Assembly: GCA_050942875.1 (NCBI GenBank)
Contig: JBMNOD010000015.1
Coordinates: 1-54,850 of the forward strand
Length of the DNA: 54,850 nucleotides
Direction of reading: 5' to 3'
DNA from: JAAZAI01 sp050942875
GTDB taxonomy: Bacteria; Verrucomicrobiota; Kiritimatiellia; RFP12; UBA3636
The position numbers and the translations under genes were made by a program. Positions 15,619 to 25,300 of the stretch are shown piece by piece. The notes below the pieces were generated by a model. That model was not told where the DNA came from, made no database searches, and saw only the letters and a list, made by a program, of their open reading frames with translations. Position 1 is the stretch's first letter. Every line of letters starts with the position of its first letter.

Positions 15619-17421
15619 CTAGAACAGCCGCCTTCGGAAAGGAATGGTCACGTTGTACTGGCGACCCAGTTCGTTCATCGTCTCAAGCAGGGCCGGCGAC
15701 GGATTGCGGGCATGTTCGGCGACGTAGTCGTACATCTGCGCCGTGGCCCAGGCCGTCGCCAGATCCTTGTCCGCCGATGCGGCAGTCGTCAGATCGAGGT
15801 CGAAGATCATGTCGTAGCGGTTCTCGCCGGATCGGCCGCGCGCCTGGAAGACGACGGACTTCGTGCCCTCGGGAGCCCGCCCAAAGAGCTGCATGGGACG
15901 GTCGAGGTAGAGGTGGGTCAACATGGTGGGGACGACTTCGGCACGGGACTTGCTGTCGAACATGAACCGGATGTCGGTCAAAACGGGGCTGGAAATCCCC
16001 TCGAAAAGCCGCTTGATGGTTCCGGGGATCATGAACCGGTCGTCGGCAATGGCGGCGGCGCCGCCGCGGTTGCAGAACGAGAGCATCGAGAGGAGAAACT
16101 CGTTGGAGGTTTTCGAGACGCCGACATTGAAGACGGAGACGCCGCCCTGGTTGAGCTTGGAGAACTGGCCGATGATTTCGGCGTCGCGCCGCACGTCGCC
16201 CGCCGTCGCGCGCCCGTCGGAGGCGAGGATGACGATCATGACGCGGCCCGAGACGCGAGGCATCTCCAGGACGGCATGCATGGCGTTGAAGATGTCCGTG
16301 TTCCCCTCGGACTCGATGCCGGCGATGAAGGTCTTCGCCTCGGCCTTGGCGGCGGCGTCCGCACGCCGCCACCCATTGCCGAAGGCGGTCGACGTGTCTG
16401 TGCTGAACTTCATCACGTTGAACCGGTCCGTCGGCGGGAGGCCGTCGACGATGTCGTTGAACGCCTGGCGGCAGAAATTCAAGCGGTCGATCGAGAGGCT
16501 GGCGGAGGCGTCCTGCACAAGCAGGATGTCGCGGGGAAGCGGTGGAAGCACGTCGGCGCCCTTGCGATCGACGTCCACGCGGAAATAGACATAGCCGTCG
16601 GATCGGCGTGGGCGATAGACGACGAGTCCGGTCTTGAGCACGTTCTCGATGGGCTTGTCGGGGGCGACGTCGGCGGGGATTTCACGGAGGAACTCGGCGG
16701 CCTTCTCGCCGGAGGCGATGCTGCCGGCCTCGACGATCTCGGGCATGCGCGTCTCGCCGCCGACGAGCGTCTGCGCGACCTCGGCGTCGTCGACCTTCGG
16801 GGGCGCGGGCGCGACGTAGGAAGGCGTGCCGATGGATCCGGCGGTCTCGATGGCTTCGGAAAGCTTGTATTCGAGCGAGACGTCGGGCGTGAAGACCTTG
16901 CGTTCGATGTCCGGCACGACGCGCGGCGCGAAGGGAACGACGTCGTCGTAGACGATCTTGTCGACGACCATGACCAGATCTTCCCGGGGCTGCCACGGGG
17001 CGGTGGGCTCCGCGGCGGCGGCGGGGCCGGGCTTTTGCAGCTCGGGCTTCTGGCTGGCAAAAAGTTCGCCGGGCGCGGGAGGCGGCTCAAAAACGGCGGC
17101 GGGCGTGGCGGTGGGCACCGAAAGGAAGATGTCCTCGATCTCGACATCGTAGGGGTTCGTGATGTCGCGATCGCCATCGGGAAGCGGCGCGGCGGGGTCT
17201 TCCTCGAAGGTTTCGACCTTGAGGGCGGACTCCGTGAAGAGCGCGAGCTTCTGATCAAGCGTGGCGAGGAAGTCGCCGGCGAAGGAGATCGTGCGATCGC
17301 CCGCAAAAAAGCCGAGCACCGCGTGGATGGCAAACGAGATGACGAGGGCGACGATGAACGCCGTCAGGTGGTCGTCGCTCGCTTCCTCTCGCCGGATTCT
17401 TCGGTTGGGATTCTCGTTCAT
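15619..17421 (-). CDS. Membrane-anchored VWA-domain protein
   Basis: Inner-membrane protein with a cytoplasmic N-terminus (about 20 residues), one membrane helix (about 20-40), a long low-complexity Pro/Ala/acidic linker (80-290) and a von Willebrand A domain from about 297. The metal-binding MIDAS motif is DASAS at 304-308, with supporting Thr/Asp residues (SEGNTD). It ends around residue 600. The single helix plus periplasm-spanning linker recall TonB/TolA design, and it is encoded directly after exbB, exbD and a TPR protein. I infer that it is the periplasmic partner driven by the proton-powered ExbBD motor. ATG 17421 is one base after the TPR gene stop. The function is not known. No TonB C-terminal motif was seen. 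Confidence 0.78.
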   Translation of the reverse strand: MNENPNRRIRREEASDDHLTAFIVALVISFAIHAVLGFFAGDRTISFAGDFLATLDQKLALFTESALKVETFEEDPAAPLPDGDRDITNPYDVEIEDIFLSVPTATPAAVFEPPPAPGELFASQKPELQKPGPAAAAEPTAPWQPREDLVMVVDKIVYDDVVPFAPRVVPDIERKVFTPDVSLEYKLSEAIETAGSIGTPSYVAPAPPKVDDAEVAQTLVGGETRMPEIVEAGSIASGEKAAEFLREIPADVAPDKPIENVLKTGLVVYRPRRSDGYVYFRVDVDRKGADVLPPLPRDILLVQDASASLSIDRLNFCRQAFNDIVDGLPPTDRFNVMKFSTDTSTAFGNGWRRADAAAKAEAKTFIAGIESEGNTDIFNAMHAVLEMPRVSGRVMIVILASDGRATAGDVRRDAEIIGQFSKLNQGGVSVFNVGVSKTSNEFLLSMLSFCNRGGAAAIADDRFMIPGTIKRLFEGISSPVLTDIRFMFDSKSRAEVVPTMLTHLYLDRPMQLFGRAPEGTKSVVFQARGRSGENRYDMIFDLDLTTAASADKDLATAWATAQMYDYVAEHARNPSPALLETMNELGRQYNVTIPFRRRLF

Positions 17422-17422
17422 G

Positions 17423-19786
17423 TCACTTCGCGCCCTCCGGGGTGTTGGACTGGATCGCCGCCGCCTCCTTTGATTTCGGATACGTGGCGACCAGGTCGCT
17501 GCGGAGCGCATTGGCGTCGTCCGTCTTGCCCAGCTCCTCGAGAAGGCGGATGGCCTGGGCCATGATCGGGGGGACGAGGGCGTCGTCCTTGTAGAGCAGG
17601 CTGACCGTCGTCAGGTACTTCGCGGCGTCCTCCTTGCGGCCGCCCTTGAGGGCGGCCTGGCCGAGGCCGGCGTAGGCGTGGATGCGCAACGGCTGCAGCT
17701 CCGGCGCGGCGCAGCGATCGACGGCGAGGGCGAAGAGGCGTTCGGCCTCGGGGGCGTCGCCACGATCCAGGAGGATCTCGGCGAGGCGCAGCGTGGCCTC
17801 GGCGAAGTGGCGCGAACGCACCTCGATGGCGATCGCGGCGCGATAGGCCTCCTCGGCCTCGACGATTTTCTTCTGCGAGCGGGCGGCGCGGGCGACCAGC
17901 GTCCAGGCCACCTGCTTCCAGGCGGCATCCTCCGTGTGGTCGACGAGAATTCGGGCCGTCTTGCCCGCGTTCTCGAAGTCGCCCTTGGCGAACTGGTGCT
18001 CGCTCAGCCAGGCAAGCTGCTGGGGCGTGAACTTGGCGCGGACCGGATCGTCGATGAGCGACTGGAAGATTTCGGCCGCCTCGTCCTGCCGCTCGCCCTG
18101 CTGGAGCGTCATGGCCAGCGAGAAGCGCGCCTGCCGGCGGGCGTCTTCCGAAGGCGCGCCCGCAAGCACCGCGCGGAAGGCGGCTTCGGCGTCCTTGAAG
18201 TTGTCCTTGTCCACCAGGAGATGCCCGCGCCAGAGCTGGGCGTCGGCCTGGCGCGCGGTCCTGGGAAAACGCTGGAGGAGCGTGTCGAGCGAACCGAGCG
18301 CCTCGGTCTTCTGATCCATGCGGATCTCCTCGAGCGCCTTCTGGTAGAGCGCCTCGGGGACGCCTTCGGCCGCGGGGTAGCGCTTGAGGTACTCCCCCCA
18401 GTCCCGAAGGGCCTGGGCGCCCTGGCCTGCCGAGGAAAGCGACGTCGCCGACGCGAAGAGCGCGCGCGGCGCGAGATCCGACTCGGGGAAGCGCTCGACG
18501 ATCTGGAGGAAATAGAACGAGGCGTCGGTCCACGACTTGCGGAGCTGGAGCTGGTGCCCAAGACGGTAGAGCGCGTCGCATGCGTAGGGGCTGTCGGGAA
18601 ATTCCGAGACGAGCAGCTTGTAGTGCTGCACGGCGAGATCGGCATTTCCGGCGCCCGCGGCGGACTCGGCCATGAGCCAGAGGGCGTCTCGACGCATCTC
18701 GAGGGATGCGAGCACGGGCGAAAGCGCGGCGATCGCATCATCGTAGCGGGCGTTGCGATAGGCGGCAAGCGCCATCTGGTACTGCGCCTTGGCCGCATAC
18801 GGGCCGTGCGGGTCGGCGGCGACGGTGTCGGCGTAGGCCTTGACGGCCTCGTCGTAGCGCAGGAGCTGGAAGAGCGCGCATGCGCGGATGTAGAGGTATT
18901 CGACGCGATGGTTCTCAGGTGGCGGCGCCTGGGCCTCCAACGCCGCATTGCAGCTCTTGAGCGCATTGTCGAAAAGCCCGGCGTTGAGGTAGGCCCAGGC
19001 GGCCTGGAGACGAGACTCCGCCACGCGGACGTCTTCAGGGTAGCGCGATTCGAGCTGCTGGAAGGAGACCGCGGCCTCCTTGTAGTTCTCGTTGGCAAAC
19101 TCGGCGCGGGCGATCAAATAAAGCGCCTCGGCGGCCAGACGCGGCGACGGCGCCGCATCCACGACCTCCTGGAGAAGCTGGCGGGAGCGGGCGAAACTGG
19201 CGGTTTCGCCGGGCTGGCCCAGAATCCGGCCGAGGGAGAGCTTCGCGTAGGCGGTCATCTCGCCTTTTGGATAGGCCTTGATCAACGCCTCGAACTGCTG
19301 GACGGCCTCGGCCGCGTGGCCGCACTGGTTGAGCGATTCGCCGTGGTAGTAGAGCGACAGCTCCCGGATGTCGTCGGGGAGCGTCTCCTTGAGCAGCGCG
19401 GCGAAAAGCTCGGCGGCCGCTTCGGAATGGCCGATCTCCAGGAAAAGCGCGGCGCGCTTGAAGCGCGCGCGAAGGCGGAAGGGGCCTTCCGGGATCTGGC
19501 TCGCCCGGAGGTAGGCCTTGGCGGCGTTTTCACGATCGCCGCTCAGCCGCAGCGACTCGCCAAGGCGGAAGAAAAGCATGTCGCGATCCGGCCCTTCGGG
19601 ATACTTGAGAAGCAGCTCGGCGTACTCGACGGCGGCGGCGCGGTACATCTCGCGACTGAACAGCCCGTCGGCGAAAGCCCGACGATCCTCCTCGGCGCGC
19701 TCATCGGCGCCGAGCACGGCCGCCGGAACGAGCAGGCAGGCGGCAATGAAAGCGAAACAACGGGCGAAAGTGCGGAACAGGATCAT
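17423..19786 (-). CDS. Secreted TPR-repeat protein of the ExbBD cluster
   Basis: Periplasmic protein of 787 residues with a signal peptide (MILFRTFARCFAFIAACLLV, cleavage near VLGAD). It is built of tetratricopeptide repeats along its whole length (for example AAVEYAELLLKYPEGPDRDM, AVQQFEALIKAYPKGEMTAY, AVKAYADTVAADPHGPYAAK), the style of YbgF/BamD-type envelope proteins. The true start is ATG 19786, which overlaps the exbD stop (ATGA). A longer open frame exists upstream, but it only reads through exbD. Such a solenoid suggests a scaffold for protein contacts across the periplasm, probably with the ExbBD motor and the VWA protein encoded one base downstream. Confidence 0.82.
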   Translation of the reverse strand: MILFRTFARCFAFIAACLLVPAAVLGADERAEEDRRAFADGLFSREMYRAAAVEYAELLLKYPEGPDRDMLFFRLGESLRLSGDRENAAKAYLRASQIPEGPFRLRARFKRAALFLEIGHSEAAAELFAALLKETLPDDIRELSLYYHGESLNQCGHAAEAVQQFEALIKAYPKGEMTAYAKLSLGRILGQPGETASFARSRQLLQEVVDAAPSPRLAAEALYLIARAEFANENYKEAAVSFQQLESRYPEDVRVAESRLQAAWAYLNAGLFDNALKSCNAALEAQAPPPENHRVEYLYIRACALFQLLRYDEAVKAYADTVAADPHGPYAAKAQYQMALAAYRNARYDDAIAALSPVLASLEMRRDALWLMAESAAGAGNADLAVQHYKLLVSEFPDSPYACDALYRLGHQLQLRKSWTDASFYFLQIVERFPESDLAPRALFASATSLSSAGQGAQALRDWGEYLKRYPAAEGVPEALYQKALEEIRMDQKTEALGSLDTLLQRFPRTARQADAQLWRGHLLVDKDNFKDAEAAFRAVLAGAPSEDARRQARFSLAMTLQQGERQDEAAEIFQSLIDDPVRAKFTPQQLAWLSEHQFAKGDFENAGKTARILVDHTEDAAWKQVAWTLVARAARSQKKIVEAEEAYRAAIAIEVRSRHFAEATLRLAEILLDRGDAPEAERLFALAVDRCAAPELQPLRIHAYAGLGQAALKGGRKEDAAKYLTTVSLLYKDDALVPPIMAQAIRLLEELGKTDDANALRSDLVATYPKSKEAAAIQSNTPEGAK

Positions 19787-20256
19787 GGCTGGCGTGTCAG
19801 AGTGCCGACGGCGGCGGCGGGCAGCGACTCCTCGTCGCCCCCCGCATCGTCGGTCATGGCGGTGGCGAAGGAGATGTTGCCAATCCCCGCCTTGCTGCAG
19901 GTGTCGATCACGGCGACGAGATGCTCGTAGCGCGTGCTCTTGTCGGAACGGATCACGACCGGATGGCCGGGATAGATCTTCACGAGGCGCTGGAATTTCT
20001 CCAGCAGCTCGTCCGTCGTCAGCTCGTGCTGGTTGATGACGATGCGGCCTTCCGAATCGAGGTTGATGATGACCTCGCCGGGGAGCCGGTCGGGAATGGA
20101 GCCGGAATCGGCCGTCGGAAGCTGGATGTCGAGCTCGGTCTCCCACTGGGAGAAGATCGTCGTCGTCACAAAGAACGTCAGCAGCAGGAAGACCACGTCG
20201 ATCATCGGCGTGATCTGGAAGCTGGGCAGTTCTGGAAAGGTCTTTGTAAATTTCAT
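19783..20256 (-). CDS. exbD: ExbD/TolR biopolymer transport protein
   Basis: Single-helix motor subunit that couples proton flow to work on the outer membrane. Start at ATG 20256 (MKFTKTFPELPSFQITPMID) overlaps the exbB stop as ATGA. The helix LPSFQITPMIDVVFLLLTFF carries the proton-carrying Asp of the TPMIDVVF motif, invariant in the family. The periplasmic domain (about 55-140) contains IRSDKSTRYEHLVAVIDTC, typical of ExbD (vvirgDk...yg.vv.vmd). A C-terminal Asp/Glu-rich tail of about 20 residues is extra. Length 157. Confidence 0.93.
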   Translation of the reverse strand: MKFTKTFPELPSFQITPMIDVVFLLLTFFVTTTIFSQWETELDIQLPTADSGSIPDRLPGEVIINLDSEGRIVINQHELTTDELLEKFQRLVKIYPGHPVVIRSDKSTRYEHLVAVIDTCSKAGIGNISFATAMTDDAGGDEESLPAAAVGTLTRQP

Positions 20257-20990
20257 TTGACGCGCTGCGTGAGGATGGCGGTGAGCAAATCGGAGCAGGC
20301 GCATTCAAGGTGCGCGACCTGGCGGGACGCCATGCGGCGGAACCAGGCATAGAACGCCATGGCCGGAATCGCGATGAACAGGCCGGCGATGGTCGTGATG
20401 AGCGCCATCGAGACGCCCTGGGCCAAAATGACGGGCTTGGCGGACGCGATGGTGTCGCTCACGGCGTGGAAGGCATGGAGCATGCCGATCACGGTGCCGA
20501 GCAGGCCGACCATCGGGGCGATGGCGGCGATGTCGAGCAGCCACTGGGTGCGGCCCTGCAGCCGCGTGGCCTGGCGGGCGCCCTCCCCTTCGATCGCCGC
20601 GTTGAGCATCACGGGATCCGCCTCGGGGACGGTCGTGGCATAGTCGATGGCGGCCATCGCGACGTTGGTGAAGGCGCCGGGCTTGTAGTCGCAGATCTTG
20701 CGCGCCTCGTCGAACCGGCCCCCGCGGACCTTGTCGAGCACGTCGTTGAAGACCGCGCGCGGAATCGTGACGCCCGAACGCAGCGTGGCGAAGAGGTAGA
20801 TCACGTTGGCGATGAAAAACACCGAGATCGCGGCGAGGACGTGCATGAGAGGGCCGCCGGCCTTGTAGAACTCGGACAACGTGAGGCCGCCGGCGACGGA
20901 GACGGGAGCCTCCGCCTGGGCCAGCGCCGCGGACGTCGCGAAGATGGCAAGCATGGTGAGAGTGGCGCGCAAAAGGGCTTTGAATTGCAT
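20253..20990 (-). CDS. exbB: ExbB/TolQ/MotA-family proton channel
   Basis: Pentameric proton-channel subunit of an energy-transducing system, 245 residues. An N-terminal signal-like segment (to about ALAQA) is followed by three helices: about 48-70, 140-165 and 180-205. The MotA_ExbB signature WLLDIAAIAPMVGLLGTVIGM and a conserved LITTIAGLFIAIPAMAFY follow. The signal-like N-terminus is common in PVC and Bacteroidota ExbB. It is first in the exbB-exbD-TPR-VWA(-rsmI) operon and divergent from ispA, with a promoter and palindrome just upstream. Confidence 0.92.
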   Translation of the reverse strand: MQFKALLRATLTMLAIFATSAALAQAEAPVSVAGGLTLSEFYKAGGPLMHVLAAISVFFIANVIYLFATLRSGVTIPRAVFNDVLDKVRGGRFDEARKICDYKPGAFTNVAMAAIDYATTVPEADPVMLNAAIEGEGARQATRLQGRTQWLLDIAAIAPMVGLLGTVIGMLHAFHAVSDTIASAKPVILAQGVSMALITTIAGLFIAIPAMAFYAWFRRMASRQVAHLECACSDLLTAILTQRVK

Positions 20991-21007
20991 GTCGGGCTCC
21001 AGTTGTT

Positions 21008-21052
21008 TGAAATAGTTATTTCATCATACCACTTCTTTGAAGGCGAACGCAA
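21008..21052 (-). promoter_or_regulatory. exbB promoter with palindromic site at the transcription start
   Basis: Minus strand: TTGCGT (21052-21047), 18-base spacer, TATGAT (21028-21023). A perfect palindrome TGAAATA-GT-TATTTCA (21008-21023) begins at the -10 box edge and covers the expected start of transcription, a natural repressor position. The stretch TGGTATGATG around the -10 is repeated exactly in front of the pseudopilin operon (48082-48087). Confidence 0.55.
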
Positions 21053-21097
21053 TAGCTTTTCGTTCGCCTTGCCCTGCGGGGCCGACTGTGCGATAAT
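21040..21097 (+). promoter_or_regulatory. ispA promoter and 10-bp inverted repeat
   Basis: TTGCCC (21069-21074), 17 bases, GATAAT (21092-21097); the ispA ATG is at 21150. Just upstream, AAGGCGAACG (21040-21049) and CGTTCGCCTT (21061-21070) form a perfect 10-bp inverted repeat around an 11-base loop. Its right arm touches the -35 box, and the -35 of the divergent exbB promoter lies in its left part. It may be a shared operator for both directions. Confidence 0.5.
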
Positions 21098-21149
21098 GCC
21101 GGGAAACCCAGCAAACCCAGCGCAGATCAGCAATTTTCGGAGCAACACC

Positions 21150-22028
21150 ATGGATTTTGTTCAACAAGCAGGACGCTATCGACATGTTGTCGAAGCCGAG
21201 CTCGCGGCGCTTTTCACGCCCGACGGCCTTCTCACGGACGCCGGCATCCCGGAGACCCTTCAAGCGCCGCTGCGCTACGCATTCCTGACGGGCGGCAAGC
21301 GTCTGCGCCCCGTCCTCTGCCTGGCCGCCTGCCAGGCGGTCTCCGGCGCCTTCGAACCGGCGCTCCCGGCGGCGCTCGCCATCGAGGCGCTCCACACCTA
21401 CACCCTCGTCCACGACGACCTGCCCTGCATGGACGACGACGTGCTGCGCCGCGGCCAACCGACCGTCCATGCGAAATACGGCTACGCCGAAGGCGTGCTG
21501 GCCGGCGACGCGCTCCAGGCCGCGGCGTTCGATCTGGCGTTGCGCACGCCCGTGCCGGCGTCGGCCGTCTGCGCCCTGGCGCGCGAGCTGGCCGCCGCCG
21601 CCGGCCCGGCCGGCGTCGTCGGCGGCCAATGGGTCGACGTCACGGCAAAACCGCCGCACGACGACGCGCGCGTAGCTTGCGTCCACGAGCAGAAGACCGC
21701 CGCGCTCATCCGCTGCGCACTCGCCATGGGCGGCATCGCCGGCGGCGCGGACGACGCGCAGCTCGCGGCGCTGAAACGCTACGGGCTGAACCTCGGCGTC
21801 GCCTTCCAGATCATCGACGACCTTCTCGACGCCGACGATCCGACCAAGGCCGATGAAATGGGCGTCCTTCGGATCATGGGCGCCGACGAGGCCAAGCGCC
21901 GCGCCGACACGCTCACATCCCAGGCGCTTGCCGAGCTTGAAGCCCTGGACAACGCCGACCCCGCCCGCGCCGAAGCCGTGTCGCTGCTCCGCCACCTCGC
22001 CGAGGATCAAGTTCTGCGAACGAAGTGA
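21150..22028 (+). CDS. ispA: Farnesyl/geranylgeranyl diphosphate synthase
   Basis: Trans-prenyl transferase that condenses IPP with allylic diphosphates, feeding quinone and undecaprenyl synthesis in the cytosol. The family motifs are complete: GGKRLRP, the first Asp-rich motif DDLPCMDDD (bacterial type DDx4D), the second motif IIDDLLD, and GQWVDV. At 292 residues it is typical for IspA. I start at ATG 21150 (CGGAGC upstream). The open frame extends far upstream only because it runs antisense to exbB. Product length (C15 versus C20) is not decided by visible residues. Confidence 0.93.
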   Translation: MDFVQQAGRYRHVVEAELAALFTPDGLLTDAGIPETLQAPLRYAFLTGGKRLRPVLCLAACQAVSGAFEPALPAALAIEALHTYTLVHDDLPCMDDDVLRRGQPTVHAKYGYAEGVLAGDALQAAAFDLALRTPVPASAVCALARELAAAAGPAGVVGGQWVDVTAKPPHDDARVACVHEQKTAALIRCALAMGGIAGGADDAQLAALKRYGLNLGVAFQIIDDLLDADDPTKADEMGVLRIMGADEAKRRADTLTSQALAELEALDNADPARAEAVSLLRHLAEDQVLRTK

Positions 22029-22133
22029 GAGCGAAAGCAAGCAAGCGTTGCGACACCTTTTGAAATTCATTGCAATTCAAGCATGGAAGACGCAAATGCA
22101 CAAAATGAATCTTGGTCGACAGGGGAAAACGCC

Positions 22134-22264
22134 ATGGCTAAGCTGGAGGAAATCAAACGAGGCGCAACCGTCCAGGGCGCGGCGCATCCGAGAAAACCAT
22201 CCGCGACGTGACCGAGAACTGCCGCACGCTGCGTTTCGACTCGTTCGGATTCGACGAGCGATAA
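22134..22264 (+). pseudogene. Possible gene remnant (helicase-like N-terminal peptide)
   Basis: After a purine-rich site (AGGGGAAAACGCC) an ATG opens a 25-residue frame starting MAKLEEIKRGATVQGAAHP, reminiscent of the start of large helicase-type proteins that begin with KLEDIKPGxxVxG. It stops at 22211. A GTG overlapping that stop opens VTENCRTLRFDSFGFDER, ending at 22264. Neither is a known complete protein. The rest of the 274-base gap has no other content. I read it as the stub of a deleted gene, with low certainty; a real pair of micro-ORFs is the alternative. Confidence 0.3.
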
Positions 22265-22302
22265 ACCGCCACATTCCCTGTCCGACCATCCATGAAACAC
22301 CC

Positions 22303-25300
22303 ATGAAACGCCTGCTCGTCGTTGTCCTCGCCCTGCCATTGCTCGCCGCCGCGGCGACGGCGGTGGCGGAGTCGCCACCCGTCCACATCCGCTACGAGCT
22401 CCCGCGCGACGGCAGCGTGACCCTCGTGATCGACAACGCCCGGGGCGAACGCGTCCGCAACCTGGTCGGCGGCGCGTGGCGCCAGGCGGGCGCGCAGGAA
22501 GACGTCTGGGACGGACGCGACGACCGCGGCAACCCCGCGCCCGCCGGCGACTACCGGTGGCGCGGTCTCCACCATGGCGGCATCACGAGCCATTTCATCG
22601 GCGCGTTCAATTCGCCGGGGTCGCCGCCCTGGAACGTCCACCAGAAGCCGGCCGGCTGGTACCTGCGCCCCAGCGGCTCGGGCGGCTGGCTCTCCGACCA
22701 CGAGCGCCCCTTCTGCCTCCACGCCGCCGGCACCAACGTCTTCATCGGCTCGCCCATCGCGGAAGCCGGGCATTCCATCATCCAGGTCGGCTCGGACGGA
22801 CGCAAGCGCTGGGGCACCTTGTGGCTGAGCCTCTCCGGCGCGAACGCCATCGCCGTCGATGAAGACGAAGGCGTGCTGTTCGTCGCGGGCGAACGGGGCT
22901 GGATGAAGGACTGGCTCGCCGTCAACCGCCTCGACCTGAAGACCTACGGCTGGCTTGGAAACCCGCCCGACGTCCGCGCGCGGCGCACCGACGCCTGCTT
23001 CGTCAAGGAGTCGATCAACGACTTCGCCGACATCCGGGGCATGGCGCTGACGGGCGAACACATCGTGCTCTCGCTTGCCGATCGCGGACGGCTCGCGTTT
23101 TTCGACCGCGAAACGGCCCTCCACGCCAGGGACGTCCCACTCCCCGGCGCGGGCGCCATCGTCAAGCTCCCCGACGGGCGTTTCGTCGGCTTGAGCGGCA
23201 ACACGGTGGTTCGGCTCGACCTGGACCGCGGGAACCATGTCCCGTGGGTGGCCGAAGGGCTGAAGCAGGCGAGCGGCCTCGCCATCGACCGCGCCGGGCG
23301 CATCTACGTCGGCGACCTGGCGCCGGACGAGCAGTGCGTCAAGGTCTTCGCGCCAGACGGGCGGCCCCTCCGCCGGATCGGCGCGCGGGGCGGACGCCGG
23401 GAAGGGCGCTTCAACCCGCTGGCGATGGGCGCGCCCGTCGCCGTGGCGATCGACGCCGCCGACCAGCTCTGGGTGGCGGAGCACGAACACCTCCCGAAGC
23501 GCGTCAGCGTCTGGACGCTGGGCGGCGGGCTCGTTCGCGACTTCATCGGCCCGCCCGGCTACGGCGGCGGCGGCGCGTTGCTGGCCGACCCGCTTGCCAC
23601 GACGCCGCAGTCGGCGAACCCCGGCGCCCCCGATGCGTTGACGGCGTTCTATCGCGGGATGCGCTTCTCCGTCCCCCCATGGCCCGGAGCCGCGACGCTC
23701 GACGCCGTGATGTTCCGCCCCGAAGCCCACGCCGACCTGCCTTGTCGCATCGACGAAAACGCCGTCCCCCACCACCCCGTCCGCCATGGCGACTCGCTCT
23801 ACTTCGTCCATGACAACGGCTGGGACGTCCCCGCCGTCTTCATCGCCGAAGCCGACGGCGACCGGCTCGTCCCCCGCGTCGTCTTCGGCAAGATCGACAC
23901 GCTTCGCAAGGCGTGGCAGAGTCGGCACCCCGCCTACGTGGAAAGCCTCGGCAAGACGGGCGTCTTCCTCTGGCAGGACGCCAACGGCGACGGCCGGGCC
24001 GAGCCCGGCGAAGTCGCCGTCGAGCCGGGCTGGAAGACCGGCGCGCTCTGGGGCCTGCGCACCTGGCCGACGCTCAACCTCCTGGCTCGCGAGCAGGACG
24101 CCCTCGTCGTGCTCCTGCCGCTCCCGGGCGAACCGCTCCGCTATTCGCTCGACGCCGCCACGCGCATTCCGCTGCCCGACGTGGCCGTCCGCCAGGGCGT
24201 CGTCGCCATCGCCCCCGACCGCCAGGGAAACTACATCCTGAACTGCGGCGGCGGCGGCAGCCAGGGCAGCGTGGAGAACGTCCTGCTCTCGCTTGCGCCC
24301 GACGGCCGCGTGCGCTGGACCCACCCCAACCCGTTCCCCGCGAACTGGCACAATTCGCCCATGCCCCGCGCCGGCGACATCCAGCACACCTTGAACGTGG
24401 AAGGCTTCGCCTCGGCGGGCGACGCCATCGGCGACGTCTTCCAGTTGAACGGCAACAAAGGCACGCGCTACCTCTTCACCCACGACGGCCTCTTCGTCGC
24501 CGAGCTCTTCGGCGACATGCGCCGCAACCCGATGCAGCAGAACCTGCACCAGGCGGAGCACGGCATGCGCCTCGACCAAAACAGCCTGGGCGACGAATGC
24601 TTCTTCGGCTGGCTTGGCGAAGCCCCCGACGGCCGGACGCTTCAAATCGTCGGCAAGGACGCCCTCAACGTCTGCGACGTGCGCGGGCTCGACTCGCTCG
24701 TCCGTCTCGACGGCGCGCCGATCCGCCTCGCCACGTCGGCGCCGCCCATCGCGGCGCTCCCGCCCGCCGAACGCGGCCCGCTCCCGACGGTCCGCGCCGG
24801 CGGCTTCGGCCTGACGCCCGGCTGGGAGAAAATCGCCCCGCGATCCTTCCCCGACGACGAGCCCGTCGCCTCCTTCGCCATCGGCCACACGGCCCACGCG
24901 CTGACCCTGTGGATCCGCGTCGAGGACGCCACGCCCTTTGAAAACGCCGGCGGCGACCTCGACACCCTCTTCCACACGGGCGACGCCATCGACCTGCGCT
25001 GGGCGTCCGACCCCGGGCTTCCATCCGACAGGGTTCGCCCCGGCCCTGGCGACCGACGCCTCGTCGTCGCCCCATGCGAAGCGGGCGCCGTGGTGGTTCG
25101 CCATGTCTATGTCGACCCCGAATCGACGACCCCGCCCGTCGCCTTTTCCTCCCCCGTCGGCACGGAGCACGTCGCGCACGTCACCCGCATCGGCGATGCG
25201 AAGACCACGATCGCGCGCGATGCGGACGGCTACACGCTCACGGTGACGATTCCGTGGAAAGCCCTCGGCGAACCCGTGCGCGTCGAAGGCCTCCGGCGCG

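Noticed and set aside
21040..21070. Hairpin as a rho-independent terminator
   Set aside because: It has no U-run and lies between two divergent promoters, so a terminator is unlikely.
20310..21149. Upstream extension of ispA by ~280 residues
   Set aside because: It reads antisense to exbB and through both promoters; the prenyltransferase family starts at 21150.
22153..25179. 1008-residue minus-strand frame opposite the beta-propeller gene
   Set aside because: Antisense shadow; the plus strand has a signal peptide and recognisable domains.
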